Below are positions 8,427 to 15,384 of a stretch of DNA of 16,967 nt, piece by piece. The notes beneath the pieces are model-generated. The model did no database searches, had not been told where the DNA came from, and saw only the letters and a program-made list of their open reading frames with translations. The stretch spans positions 1 through 16,967 of the forward strand of contig JACMRF010000043.1 of the NCBI GenBank assembly GCA_014376575.1, given 5' to 3'. Source of the DNA: Undibacterium sp. Lineage in GTDB: Bacteria; Pseudomonadota; Gammaproteobacteria; Burkholderiales; Burkholderiaceae. Numbering within the stretch: the first letter of the stretch is position 1; the number at the start of each line of letters is the position of its first letter. The translations under genes and the position numbers were made by a program.

Positions 8427-8630
8427 TTACTTAGAAGCAGATGCTGCTGAAGCAGACGCTTCAACTGCTGCTGGAGTTGAAGCAGCTGCTTCAACTGGAG
8501 CTGCTGCTGGAGCAGAAGCTGGCGCTTCAACTACTGCTGGAGCCGCTGGAGCTGCTGGAGTTTCAGCAGGCTTGTTGCATGCTGTCAAAGCGATTGCTAA
8601 CAGGGAAACGAGCAAGAGTGATTTTTTCAT
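8427..8630 (-). CDS. Small Ala/Pro/Glu-rich lipoprotein
   Basis: A 67-residue predicted lipoprotein. MKKSLLLVSLLAIALTAC is a classic lipoprotein signal peptide with LTAC lipobox and Cys18 as the first mature residue. The following Asn, rather than Asp, favours sorting to the outer membrane by the +2 rule. The mature part of about 50 residues is low complexity, almost only Ala, Pro, Glu, Ser and Val, ending in SASAASASK, and has no foldable domain. No function can be assigned; a short flexible tether or cell-wall spacer is a guess. A weak GAAAG lies 7 bases before the ATG, and TATAAT at 8659-8664 would give a leader of about 21 bases. It has its own terminator and stands alone between bamC and roxA. 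The opposite-strand Leu-rich frame is its shadow. Confidence 0.8.
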   Translation of the reverse strand: MKKSLLLVSLLAIALTACNKPAETPAAPAAPAVVEAPASAPAAAPVEAAASTPAAVEASASAASASK

Positions 8631-8658
8631 GTTTGTGCTTTCAAAAAATAGGTCAAAA

Positions 8659-8664
8659 ATTATA
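8659..8664 (-). promoter_or_regulatory. -10 hexamer of the small lipoprotein gene
   Basis: A perfect TATAAT on the minus strand, 29-34 bases upstream of the lipoprotein start codon. The position expected for the -35 element (8682-8687) reads AATTAT, a poor match, and falls inside an 18-bp palindrome, suggesting regulated use. Confidence 0.5.
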
Positions 8665-8681
8665 TAAAACTTTTGCGATGA

Positions 8682-8699
8682 ATAATTACCGGTAATTAT
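8682..8699. promoter_or_regulatory. 18-bp perfect palindrome, candidate operator
   Basis: ATAATTACCGGTAATTAT is a perfect 18-bp palindrome covering the -35 position of the lipoprotein promoter. Symmetry and location suggest a binding site for a dimeric regulator. Which regulator is unknown; none is encoded nearby. Confidence 0.4.
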
Positions 8700-8773
8700 C
8701 GCTCAATAGGTGAATCCGCTGGCTTTATACAAAAAACATACTCGGCTCATTCGAAACATTCCTAACCCGGAAT

Positions 8774-8862
8774 TATAATGATATTTTTGGTAATCGAATA
8801 GTGATAGATTCGTTTTTTAGCCTTTATTTAGCTACTATTTACTGAAAATAGTAGTTTTTTTT
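8774..8862 (+). ncRNA. Candidate small RNA with its own -10 and terminator
   Basis: On the plus strand a perfect TATAAT (8774-8779) is followed about 53 bases later by a terminator-like hairpin: CTACTATTT (8832-8840), loop ACTGA, AAATAGTAG (8846-8854), then eight Ts. No plus-strand gene lies between the bamC terminator and this point, so the terminator has no obvious client. A transcript of about 75 bases starting near 8786 is the simplest explanation. It would contain a second small hairpin, CGAAT/ATTCG, followed by six Ts. The -35 region (TTCGAA, 8750-8755) is weak. No reading frame of interest is present. Confidence 0.35.
8832..8862 (+). terminator. Orphan intrinsic terminator
   Basis: A perfect 9-bp stem with 5-base loop and an eight-T tail on the plus strand. 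The roxA gene converges on it from the other side, but on the minus strand the stem is followed by CTAAATAAAGG rather than a T-run, so it is oriented for plus-strand transcripts. Confidence 0.75.
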
Positions 8863-8942
8863 GAGAAATTTTTCAAAGTGTCAGATAAAAACAAATTCTT
8901 TTGTTAAAAAGATATTTTTAAATCGCTCTTTTATTAATTTCT

Positions 8943-10079
8943 TTAGGCGCCCAATTCTAGCCAGCCATCTTCATACCACATGCAAAGCGCTTCCGAAACA
9001 TCATTTGAAATGCTTGTCATGTCTTCTCCATCGAGAAAACGTTGATCAGCCAATTTACTTAAAATTAACTTATCTGCCTTTTCAACTGAAAAAGATTCTC
9101 CGTTGATGAAAACATTTTTGCCTTTGTAGAGCATTTGTGTTTTTAAGGAAAGTGAAACCCCTTTTTTTTGCGCAGACATCGCAAACCTTTTAGGCGCCAG
9201 CACTTTTTCAGGTGATGTAAAAAAAACAGTGGATTTTGGCTCTGTAAGATGCTCACCCAAAAAAATCGTCATGTCATCTTTGGTAAACTTAATTTTTGCT
9301 AATTCCTCTGAAATGGAGCTAAGCATCGCCTGACTGATTTCTGCTGGATGCGAACTGACTTCCAATGCCGGATCAGCATATCGCCCTGGTAAGTCGATTG
9401 AATCAGACATGAATTGCAAGAAACTCTCGCCGATCTCTTGGAAGGACGGCGCGCGAAAACCGATTGAATAGGTCATGCAATCACCGATTGCGATACCGTC
9501 GTGCGCATAATGTGGCGGTAGATATAGCATGTCTCCTGGATCCAGTACAAATTCTTGCTCAGCTTGAAAGTTACTTAAGATTTTTAAAGGCATTCCTTTG
9601 ATTAACGATAAATCTTTTTGCGCGCCTATTTTCCAGCGACGTTGGCCATGTGCTTGCAACAAAAATACGTCATAAGAATCAAAATGTGGTCCAACGCCAC
9701 CGCCATCTTTGGCGTAACTAATCATCAAGTCATCAAGCCGCGCATCGGGGATGAAACGGAACTGACGTAACAAGGCATCCGCTTTTCTATTATGTAAATT
9801 GACTCCTTGAACCAATAAGGTCCAAGCTTTTTTTTCTTTGAGAGGTAATTGTTGAAACGGACCGTTTTTCATCTCCCAATGTTGTTTGAAAAAGCTGATC
9901 AATCGTGATTCCACATCATCTTTGCTGGCCAGGTCAAATAATTCTTCGCTACTAAGTAGTGGGGTGAATCCTGGAATTGCCTGACGTATCAGCAGAGGTT
10001 TTTTATGCCAGTATTCACTAAAAAATTGGTCAGGTGTCAGTCCGCCTAAAAGCGGTAATTGCGCAGAATTTTTTTTCAT
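8943..10079 (-). CDS. roxA: RoxA-like JmjC/cupin ribosomal protein hydroxylase
   Basis: A 378-residue Fe(II)/2-oxoglutarate oxygenase closely resembling E. coli RoxA (YcfD), which hydroxylates an arginine of ribosomal protein L16. Shared stretches include WHKKPLLIRQA near the N-terminus, RLDDLMISYAKDGGGVGPHFDSYDVFLLQAHGQRRWKIG in the jelly-roll core, and DPGDMLYLPPHYAHDG. Iron ligands are H132 and D134 of the HxD pair and H193, matching the E. coli spacing. SIGFRAP continues the core. The C-terminal 150 residues correspond to the dimerisation and winged-helix regions of this family. Substrate assignment is by family; L16 itself is not in the window. It is transcribed divergently from slyD with a 73-base gap. 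No Shine-Dalgarno sequence precedes the ATG. Confidence 0.92.
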   Translation of the reverse strand: MKKNSAQLPLLGGLTPDQFFSEYWHKKPLLIRQAIPGFTPLLSSEELFDLASKDDVESRLISFFKQHWEMKNGPFQQLPLKEKKAWTLLVQGVNLHNRKADALLRQFRFIPDARLDDLMISYAKDGGGVGPHFDSYDVFLLQAHGQRRWKIGAQKDLSLIKGMPLKILSNFQAEQEFVLDPGDMLYLPPHYAHDGIAIGDCMTYSIGFRAPSFQEIGESFLQFMSDSIDLPGRYADPALEVSSHPAEISQAMLSSISEELAKIKFTKDDMTIFLGEHLTEPKSTVFFTSPEKVLAPKRFAMSAQKKGVSLSLKTQMLYKGKNVFINGESFSVEKADKLILSKLADQRFLDGEDMTSISNDVSEALCMWYEDGWLELGA

Positions 10080-10094
10080 ATTTGGATATTTGGG

Positions 10095-10121
10095 TTGGCG
10101 TTGCGAGACAAACGGTATAAT
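10095..10121 (+). promoter_or_regulatory. Candidate slyD promoter
   Basis: TATAAT at 10116-10121 with TTGGCG at 10095-10100, spacer 15 bases (shorter than ideal). Transcription would start about 25 bases upstream of the slyD ATG and leave room for its ribosome binding site. It lies in the divergent gap with roxA. Confidence 0.5.
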
Positions 10122-10152
10122 TCGTCTGCGAAATAAATTTTAAGGACTTAGC

Positions 10153-10701
10153 ATGAAGATTGCCAAAAATACGGTTGTAACTGTGCATTATAAACTGTCA
10201 GATGCTCAGGGTACGCTGATTGAAGATGGACAAGAACCGATGGTGTATTTACACGGCGGCTATGAGAACACTTTGCCAAAAATTGAAGAGACACTTGAAG
10301 GGAAAGTGGCTGGCTTCGACACGACGATTCAGGTTGAGCCAGAAGATGCGTTTGGTGAATACGATGCTGATCTGGTGAAGGTGGAGGAGCGCAAAAACTT
10401 ACCTACTCCTCTAGAAATCGGTATGCAATTTGAAGGTACGCCGGATGGCGACGATGACGGTGACGCTTTGATTTTTACTGTCACAGATATTGCTGATGAT
10501 AAAGTTGTGCTGGATGGCAATCATCCTCTCGCTGGAATGGCTTTGCGCTTTAGTTTGAATGTTGTTGATGTGCGCGAAGCTAGCGATGAAGAAATTGCTC
10601 ACGGCCATGTTCACGGAGCCCATGGGCATCATGGCGATGATGATGATGGAGATGATGAAGACGACGCAGGTAATGAATATCGTAGCCATCCAATTCACTA
10701 A
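10153..10701 (+). CDS. slyD: SlyD-like FKBP-type peptidyl-prolyl isomerase with metal-binding tail
   Basis: A 182-residue SlyD-family protein, a cytosolic prolyl isomerase and chaperone also linked to nickel delivery in E. coli. The FKBP half begins VTVHYKLSDAQGTLIEDG and includes LHGGYENTLPKIEETLEGKVAGF. The insert-in-flap chaperone domain spans about residues 66-120. DGNHPLAGMALRFSLNVVDVREA closes the FKBP fold. The tail is a histidine cluster (about 150-160, HGHVHGAHGHH) followed by an acidic run (161-171) and SHPIH at the end. No Cys occurs, unlike the E. coli tail, so metal binding would rely on His and carboxylates. AAGGA at 10142-10146 is a good ribosome binding site. A strong terminator follows. 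Confidence 0.93.
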   Translation: MKIAKNTVVTVHYKLSDAQGTLIEDGQEPMVYLHGGYENTLPKIEETLEGKVAGFDTTIQVEPEDAFGEYDADLVKVEERKNLPTPLEIGMQFEGTPDGDDDGDALIFTVTDIADDKVVLDGNHPLAGMALRFSLNVVDVREASDEEIAHGHVHGAHGHHGDDDDGDDEDDAGNEYRSHPIH

Positions 10702-10740
10702 TAATGATCAATTAGTGATCAATCACTGATTAATTAAAAA

Positions 10741-10768
10741 ACGCAGCACTTCAGTGCTGCGTTTTTTT
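10741..10768 (+). terminator. Intrinsic terminator of slyD (likely bidirectional)
   Basis: ACGCAGCACT and AGTGCTGCGT form a perfect stem around TTCA/TC, followed by six to seven Ts. The A-run just upstream (10736-10740) lets it also serve the converging mutS transcript, whose stop is about 170 bases away. Confidence 0.92.
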
Positions 10769-10840
10769 ATCTCGATGTGATTAAAAATTTCAATTTGATG
10801 AGGCGTACATGTGTAAATCTTAACTATTGGAATTCAAGAA

Positions 10841-10898
10841 CGCACTATCCATGCGCCTTTCCAGGTAAATTTGCCTGAAGAGCCGCATGGGCTGTGCG
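10841..10898. repeat. Structured intergenic repeat, copy A
   Basis: A nested hairpin lies between the converging slyD and mutS genes: CGCAC/GTGCG (10841-10845 with 10894-10898), CCATGCG/CGCATGG (10849-10855 with 10884-10890) and CAGG/CCTG (10862-10865 with 10874-10877), separated by matched internal loops. The left arm (CGCACTATCCATGCGCCTTTC) and the right arm (GCCGCATGGG) recur almost unchanged at 16211-16259. The ATG at 10851, equivalent to the small-ORF start in copy B, is followed by a stop after five codons, so this copy is not coding in that way. It lies in the 3' untranslated region of mutS if mutS reads to the slyD terminator. Confidence 0.6.
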
Positions 10899-10940
10899 CT
10901 CCAGTCTCGACATCTTTTGAGATCGTGTCGCACAAAAAAA

Positions 10941-13574
10941 TCACGAGGATTCTGCGATCTTTTTTAAGCGATATAAGGCTTCTAGCGCCTCCCTTGGCGT
11001 GAGTGAATCAGGGTCTAGCTTATCCATGGCATCCATCAAAGGAGTATCAGGGTTGACTTTAATGATTGGTTCTTCAGTAGTCGGGGTGCTGATGCTGTTG
11101 GAAAATAAATCAAATTGTGGTGTTGTTTGTAGCGAATGTGTTTCCAGCTCAGCCAGATGCTTTCTGGCGGATCGTATGACGGTCTGCGGTATGCCGGCCA
11201 ACTGAGCAACCTGCAAGCCGTAACTTTGTGAGGCAGGCCCAGCTTGTACAGCGTGTAAAAACACAATTTTCTCTTTGTGTTCGATCGCCGAGAGGTGCAC
11301 ATTTTCTGCGCTGGGATGCAGGTCTGGCAGTTGTGTCAGTTCAAAATAATGCGTCGCAAACAATGCGTAGCTTTTTGAGGTTTGAATCAAGTGTCGAGCA
11401 ATTGCCCAGGCTAATGCCAAACCGTCGAAGGTTGAAGTGCCGCGTCCGACTTCATCCATCAACACCAGTGATTGTTCCGTTGCGCCGTTGAGAATCGCCG
11501 CCGATTCTGTCATCTCCACCATGAAGGTAGATCGTCCGCCAGCCAGATCGTCTGCTGCGCCAATACGTGTAAATATACGATCAATCGGACCGATCGTGGC
11601 TTGCGCCGCCGGCACGTAACTACCGACATAAGCGAGTAGGGTAATTAAGGCAACCTGGCGCATGAAAGTCGATTTTCCGCCCATGTTAGGGCCGGTAATC
11701 AGTAGTAGTTTGCGCTCGCTGCTTAGCTGGCAATCATTGGCGATAAAGCGTTCAATTTGATTCTCGACAACGGGATGGCGGCCTTGCTGGATGTTGAGAA
11801 CCGGTTCATCGATAAGTTGTGGGGCGCACCAATTATTTTTTGTTGCGTGATTGGCTAAACTTACCAGCGTATCAAGCTGCGCGATGGCGTGCGCTATTGT
11901 TTGCAAGGTACTAATATGTGGAAGTAATTCCAGTAAGACTTTTTCGTAAAGAATTTTTTCGCGTACCAAGGAGCGTTCTTGCGCTGATAAAGCTTTATCT
12001 TCAAATGCTTTCAGTTCTGGCGTGATGTAACGCTCTGCATTTTTCAAGGTTTGGCGCCGGCGGTAATTGTCTGGTACTTTATCCGTTTGACCGTTCGTGA
12101 CCTCGATGTAAAAGCCATGTACTTTATTGTATTCAACCCGCAGATTGGCAATGCCTGTGCGCGCACGTTCTGACGTTTCAAGATCGATCAAAAATTGACC
12201 TGCATTTTCTGATAGTGCCCGCAACTCGTCTAACTCCACATCGAACCCCGTGGCAATCACACCACCATCGCGCACCATGGTTGCAGGCTGTTGCATCAGG
12301 CTGCGCTCCAGTAAATCCAGGCACTCTACTGGCGTTGTCAGATCTGTCGATATTTGTGTAAGCAGACTAGTGTGGCTATCTTCCACGCACATGGCGACAT
12401 AGGTGCGAACCGTCGGCAAGTGTTGCAGGCCATCACGCAAACCGGCCAAATCACGCGGACGTGCCGACTGAAGCGCAATACGGGTCGTGATGCGTTCTAT
12501 ATCTGGCACTGCTGTCAGGGTTGTCGATAATCCGGCTGTCGAGTCGGACTGAATCAAGGCCTTAATGGCATTGTGGCGCGCGCGTGCAATCGACTGATCG
12601 CGCCTTGCATGATGTAGCCAGTGGCGCAGTAACCTCGAACCCATCGCGGTGCGGCAGTTGTCGAGTAAGGAAAACAAGGTAGGCGACTCTTGCCCGCGCA
12701 GTGTTTCTGTTAGTTCCAAATTGCGCCGCGTTGCCGTATCAAGGCCGATGAATTCGTTCTCAGTTTCAACCGTCAGCGTGTTCACATGCTTTAAGCCACG
12801 ACCCTGCGTTGTTTCAGCGTATCGTAATAAGGCACCGGCAGCACCTAACGCCGCACTTAAATTGTCAACCCCAAAGCCAGTAAGTGACGTCGTCGCCATT
12901 TGATCTTGCAGCGTTTTTTGACCCTGCTTGAGATCGAAGTGCCAGTCCGGCACTTCGGAAAATTTTCCTGGCAAGGCTGCCTGGTGCTGGTCTAATAATA
13001 AGGTTCCGGCAGAAAGTAATACTTCCGCTGGTGAGATTCTTTCCAATTCTTGCAATAAGCGATTTGCCAAGGATTTTTCATCGGTGGCAAACTCCATGAG
13101 TTTGAGCGCACCGCTGGCGAGCGATAACCAGGCTAGTCCAACCGTCACTGTTTTACGCTGTTGCAGCATGCATAGCGACAAAAGAGGGCGTTCAGATTTT
13201 GCCGGTAACAGATCCGTATCAGTGAGTGTACCTGGCGTGATGACGCGCATGACTTTACGTTCGACAGGGCCTTTGCTGGTCGCCGGATCACCGATCTGCT
13301 CGCAAATCGCCGCGGATTCTCCCACCTTGACCAGTTTGGCGAGGTAAGGTTCAATTGAATGAAACGGGATACCCGCCATCTTAATCGGCACACCGCTAGA
13401 GGTGCCACGCTGCGTCAGAGTAATACCAAGGAGTCGTGAAACTTTTTCTGCATCATCAAAAAATAATTCATAAAAATCACCCATCCTGTAAAACACCAAT
13501 GTGTCTGGATGGTCTGCCTTGATGCGCAGATATTGCTGCATCATCGGCGTGTGGTTTGATTCTTTTACTGTCAT
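10941..13574 (-). CDS. mutS: DNA mismatch repair protein MutS
   Basis: An 877-residue MutS, the mismatch-recognition ATPase of methyl-directed repair. The N-terminal mismatch-binding domain carries [11 protein letters not shown] with the F-x-E wedge (F34, E36). The connector, lever and clamp regions follow. The ATPase has Walker [10 protein letters not shown] (628-636, K634), Walker [23 protein letters not shown] around residue 705, and [13 protein letters not shown] after it. The C-terminal [18 protein letters not shown] matches the tetramerisation/beta-clamp end of the family, so the gene is complete. Length is slightly above E. coli MutS (853). [17 protein letters not shown] is the usual N-terminus and supports the start at 13574, although no clear Shine-Dalgarno sequence precedes it. 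No mutL is in the window. Confidence 0.98.
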   Translation of the reverse strand: MTVKESNHTPMMQQYLRIKADHPDTLVFYRMGDFYELFFDDAEKVSRLLGITLTQRGTSSGVPIKMAGIPFHSIEPYLAKLVKVGESAAICEQIGDPATSKGPVERKVMRVITPGTLTDTDLLPAKSERPLLSLCMLQQRKTVTVGLAWLSLASGALKLMEFATDEKSLANRLLQELERISPAEVLLSAGTLLLDQHQAALPGKFSEVPDWHFDLKQGQKTLQDQMATTSLTGFGVDNLSAALGAAGALLRYAETTQGRGLKHVNTLTVETENEFIGLDTATRRNLELTETLRGQESPTLFSLLDNCRTAMGSRLLRHWLHHARRDQSIARARHNAIKALIQSDSTAGLSTTLTAVPDIERITTRIALQSARPRDLAGLRDGLQHLPTVRTYVAMCVEDSHTSLLTQISTDLTTPVECLDLLERSLMQQPATMVRDGGVIATGFDVELDELRALSENAGQFLIDLETSERARTGIANLRVEYNKVHGFYIEVTNGQTDKVPDNYRRRQTLKNAERYITPELKAFEDKALSAQERSLVREKILYEKVLLELLPHISTLQTIAHAIAQLDTLVSLANHATKNNWCAPQLIDEPVLNIQQGRHPVVENQIERFIANDCQLSSERKLLLITGPNMGGKSTFMRQVALITLLAYVGSYVPAAQATIGPIDRIFTRIGAADDLAGGRSTFMVEMTESAAILNGATEQSLVLMDEVGRGTSTFDGLALAWAIARHLIQTSKSYALFATHYFELTQLPDLHPSAENVHLSAIEHKEKIVFLHAVQAGPASQSYGLQVAQLAGIPQTVIRSARKHLAELETHSLQTTPQFDLFSNSISTPTTEEPIIKVNPDTPLMDAMDKLDPDSLTPREALEALYRLKKIAESS

Positions 13575-13613
13575 AAGTTCTTGAGATTTTTAGTGGTTCT
13601 TTGCAAGTGTGTC

Positions 13614-13619
13614 ATTATA
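13614..13619 (-). promoter_or_regulatory. Possible mutS -10 hexamer
   Basis: A perfect TATAAT on the minus strand, 40 bases upstream of the mutS ATG, implying a leader of roughly 30 bases. The -35 region is poor. Confidence 0.35.
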
Positions 13620-13686
13620 TTTGGTTTGTTTGTGGTGGCTGTGTTTTTGTTTTATCCGACTTGCACGATGAATAAAATAATGCTGT

Positions 13687-13964
13687 TCATTCATGTCGCA
13701 ATGCGTCAATTGGATTGAGCTGCGCTGCACGTCTTGCCAAGAAATAGCCAAATAGCACACCTATCCGTGCGGAGAATATAAATGACATGATTGATCGTCG
13801 GGTTAAACAGATAATCGACATCCATTAGCTCGGCAGAATCATCGATGCTCCGGTGGCGAGGAGGATGCCCATCACGCCCCCCATTGCAGACAGCACCGCC
13901 GCCTCGATCAAAATTGCATTGGGACTTCGCGTTCCAACGTGTATATGGCTAAGCGCAGGTCTAT
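13687..13964 (-). pseudogene. Remnant of a MacB-type ABC transporter permease (C-terminal end)
   Basis: Minus-strand translation gives the C-terminal end of a MacB/FtsX-type permease: LIEAAVLSAMGGVMGILLATGAS, then SFIFSARIGVLFGYFLARRAAQLNPIDALRHE and a TGA at 13687-13689. The latter matches the family ending FGxYPARRAAxLxPIEALR. It is broken in at least two ways. A TAA (13825-13827) interrupts the frame after MILPS. The preceding IDLRLAI (13944-13964), equivalent to the family's IGLRMAI, is in another frame, consistent with loss of one base in the T-run at 13910-13913. No ATPase, no periplasmic core domain and no start are left. This fills most of the 529-base stretch between mutS and the next gene. 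Confidence 0.72.
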
Positions 13965-14048
13965 CACGTCAAAGGAAAACTGCTTGATGCGCAGCTATTT
14001 TCTCAATGCACTGCGTGTATTAAATAATTCGCGCCTGATCGTTTCGTC

Positions 14049-14080
14049 GAATTACAGGCCGCTGAACCGGCCTGTAATTC
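14049..14080 (-). terminator. Long perfect hairpin downstream of the YXWGXW gene
   Basis: GAATTACAGGCCG and CGGCCTGTAATTC form a perfect 13-bp stem around a 6-base loop (CTGAAC, 14062-14067). It starts 24 bases beyond the stop of the minus-strand gene. Neither side has a T-run, so it would be a terminator of the U-less type or a 3' stabilising hairpin. A mobile-element end is an alternative, but no partner end was seen. Confidence 0.45.
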
Positions 14081-14103
14081 AGTATCTTCAAACAAACTGC
14101 ATC

Positions 14104-14469
14104 TTAATAACGGTTGGGATTATCTGGACGGCTATCGATTCGGTTGGGTACGCCATCGCCATCTCTATCTTTACGCGACCAATTTCCTCTTTGTATATGC
14201 CAGTTGCCGTCGCGTTGTTCCCATACCGGTTGGTGATACAGGTAACCAGGACGATCGCGCATCCATGCGCCTTTTACCCAGACATGACGGCGACCACTCC
14301 AGTTCCAATACCCTGGCGCCCACTGGTAACCATGCCGTGCCGCTGGCACGCTTTCAATACGCAGCTCAGGTGGAGCTACGCGAATGATGACTTCGCGAGC
14401 GCTAGCCGAGACTGCGATACTTCCTAACGAAGCTGCCACCATGGTGGCAATAATCAGTTTCTTGATCAT
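14104..14469 (-). CDS. Secreted YXWGXW-repeat protein with Asp-rich tail
   Basis: A 121-residue exported protein. The signal peptide is [24 protein letters not shown] with likely cleavage before R25. The mature region carries aromatic repeats of the YXWGXW type: [10 protein letters not shown] (48-57), HVWVKGAW (62-69), YLYHQPVW and WHIQRGNW. The tail [22 protein letters not shown] contains [12 protein letters not shown], which resembles the calcium-binding thrombospondin type 3 / EF-like DxDxDG loop. YXWGXW proteins are common small periplasmic or surface proteins of proteobacteria without a firm function. AAGGA 7 bases before the ATG supports the start. It stands alone, divergent from the FMN reductase gene. 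Confidence 0.85.
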   Translation of the reverse strand: MIKKLIIATMVAASLGSIAVSASAREVIIRVAPPELRIESVPAARHGYQWAPGYWNWSGRRHVWVKGAWMRDRPGYLYHQPVWEQRDGNWHIQRGNWSRKDRDGDGVPNRIDSRPDNPNRY

Positions 14470-14659
14470 AATAATTTCCTTAGCGTTGATGAGTTGAGTT
14501 TTGACACCGCGTGATCTTTATAGCCGTCAACGCGACATTTTTATGTGCGCTGAAGCACACAGCAACCATCGTCATAAAATTATTTTTTCCGTTTGGGCTA
14601 CCCAAATTTAATTTGCGTCTATTCAAAAAACACCTTCCATTGTTGGATAGCGCACAGAA

Positions 14660-14676
14660 CAGAAGTGAGACTTCTG
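14660..14676. promoter_or_regulatory. Short inverted repeat upstream of the FMN reductase gene
   Basis: CAGAAGT, GAG, ACTTCTG is a perfect 7-bp inverted repeat about 87 bases before the reductase start, in the 293-base divergent gap (14470-14762). It could be a regulator site or chance; no T-run follows. Nothing else in the gap is convincing, and the reading frame extending upstream of 14763 has no family similarity. Confidence 0.2.
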
Positions 14677-14762
14677 GCACGTTAACGCATAGTGGATACC
14701 GAAGAATGTACATCGGACACTTTGCCAACATTTTTTATATTTTTTTGTCATTGGAGATGAAT

Positions 14763-15314
14763 ATGAGCCAAATTCAAATTGCCATTGTCGTCGGCAGCCT
14801 TCGTCAAGATTCATTCAACCGAAAATTGGCAACAGCTATGGTTAAACTGGCGCCTATCGACGTCACATTCAAGCAAATACCCATTGGAGATTTGCCGCTA
14901 TACAACCAGGATGATGATGCGAGCCAAGCTGAGGCCGTCAAGCTTCTCAAGGCAGAAATTCTGGCGGCGCATGGTATTTTATTTGTTACTCCTGAATACA
15001 ATCGCTCGATTCCCGGTGTCCTCAAAAATGCGATTGATCACGCATCACGCCCTTACGGTCAGAGCGCATGGGCAGGTAAGCCGGCGGGTGTTCTGGGTGT
15101 CTCGGTCGGGGCGATTGGTACTTCGATGGCGCAACAGCATTTACGCAATATGTTGGCCTACCTCGATATGCCAACAATGGGCCAGCCCGAAGCGTTTATT
15201 CAGGCGAAAGATGGCCTGTTCGATGCTGAGGGAAACATCGGTGAAGGAAGTAAAAAGTTCATCCAGAGCTGGATGAGTCTCTACATCGCCTGGGTCAGAA
15301 AACACAGCGCCTGA
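14763..15314 (+). CDS. NADPH-dependent FMN reductase / quinone reductase (ChrR-like flavodoxin fold)
   Basis: A 183-residue flavoprotein of the NADPH-dependent FMN reductase family (relatives: E. coli ChrR/YieF, azoreductases). GSLRQDSFN (11-19) binds the FMN phosphate. TPEYNRSIPGVLKNAID starting at residue 76 is the family signature around the isoalloxazine. GKPAGVLGVSVGAIGTSMAQQHLRNMLAYLDM follows as in ChrR. Expected to be cytosolic, using NAD(P)H to reduce quinones, and possibly chromate or azo dyes, by two electrons; the physiological acceptor is not evident. The start at 14763 is chosen because GGAG at 14753-14756 is 6 bases away, while the ATG at 14757 abuts it. The frame extends further upstream but that part is not protein-like. 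Confidence 0.9.
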   Translation: MSQIQIAIVVGSLRQDSFNRKLATAMVKLAPIDVTFKQIPIGDLPLYNQDDDASQAEAVKLLKAEILAAHGILFVTPEYNRSIPGVLKNAIDHASRPYGQSAWAGKPAGVLGVSVGAIGTSMAQQHLRNMLAYLDMPTMGQPEAFIQAKDGLFDAEGNIGEGSKKFIQSWMSLYIAWVRKHSA

Positions 15315-15384
15315 CATAGTTTCAGGCACTACGGTGTTCTGCCGTTTGTACCATCAACGTCGGTGTGCCAGTGACCACTGTTTT

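Noticed and set aside
8441..8695. Plus-strand Leu/Gln-rich frame over the small lipoprotein gene
   Set aside because: It is the antisense of the Ala/Pro repeat; the minus strand has a signal peptide, lipobox, promoter-like hexamer and terminator, the plus frame has none of these.
10702..10735. AT-rich dyad after slyD (ATTAGTGAT with ATCACTGAT)
   Set aside because: Weak imperfect hairpin immediately before a strong terminator; nothing indicates a separate function.
14257..14275. Third occurrence of ATCCATGCGCCTTT, as in the intergenic repeat
   Set aside because: It lies inside the YXWGXW coding sequence (codons for KGAWMRD on the minus strand) and lacks the matching right arm, so it is probably chance.
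13939..14427. 162-residue plus-strand frame opposite the YXWGXW gene and permease remnant
   Set aside because: It is antisense to a gene with a signal peptide and a good ribosome binding site and shows no family features.
14511..14762. N-terminal extension of the FMN reductase frame
   Set aside because: Family proteins start at MSQIQIAIVVGSLR, and GGAG is ideally spaced for the ATG at 14763; the upstream part looks like noncoding DNA that happens to be open.
15315..15384. Possible terminator between the converging FMN reductase and VIT1-like genes
   Set aside because: Only a 4-bp ACGG/CCGT stem with no convincing T-run could be found.
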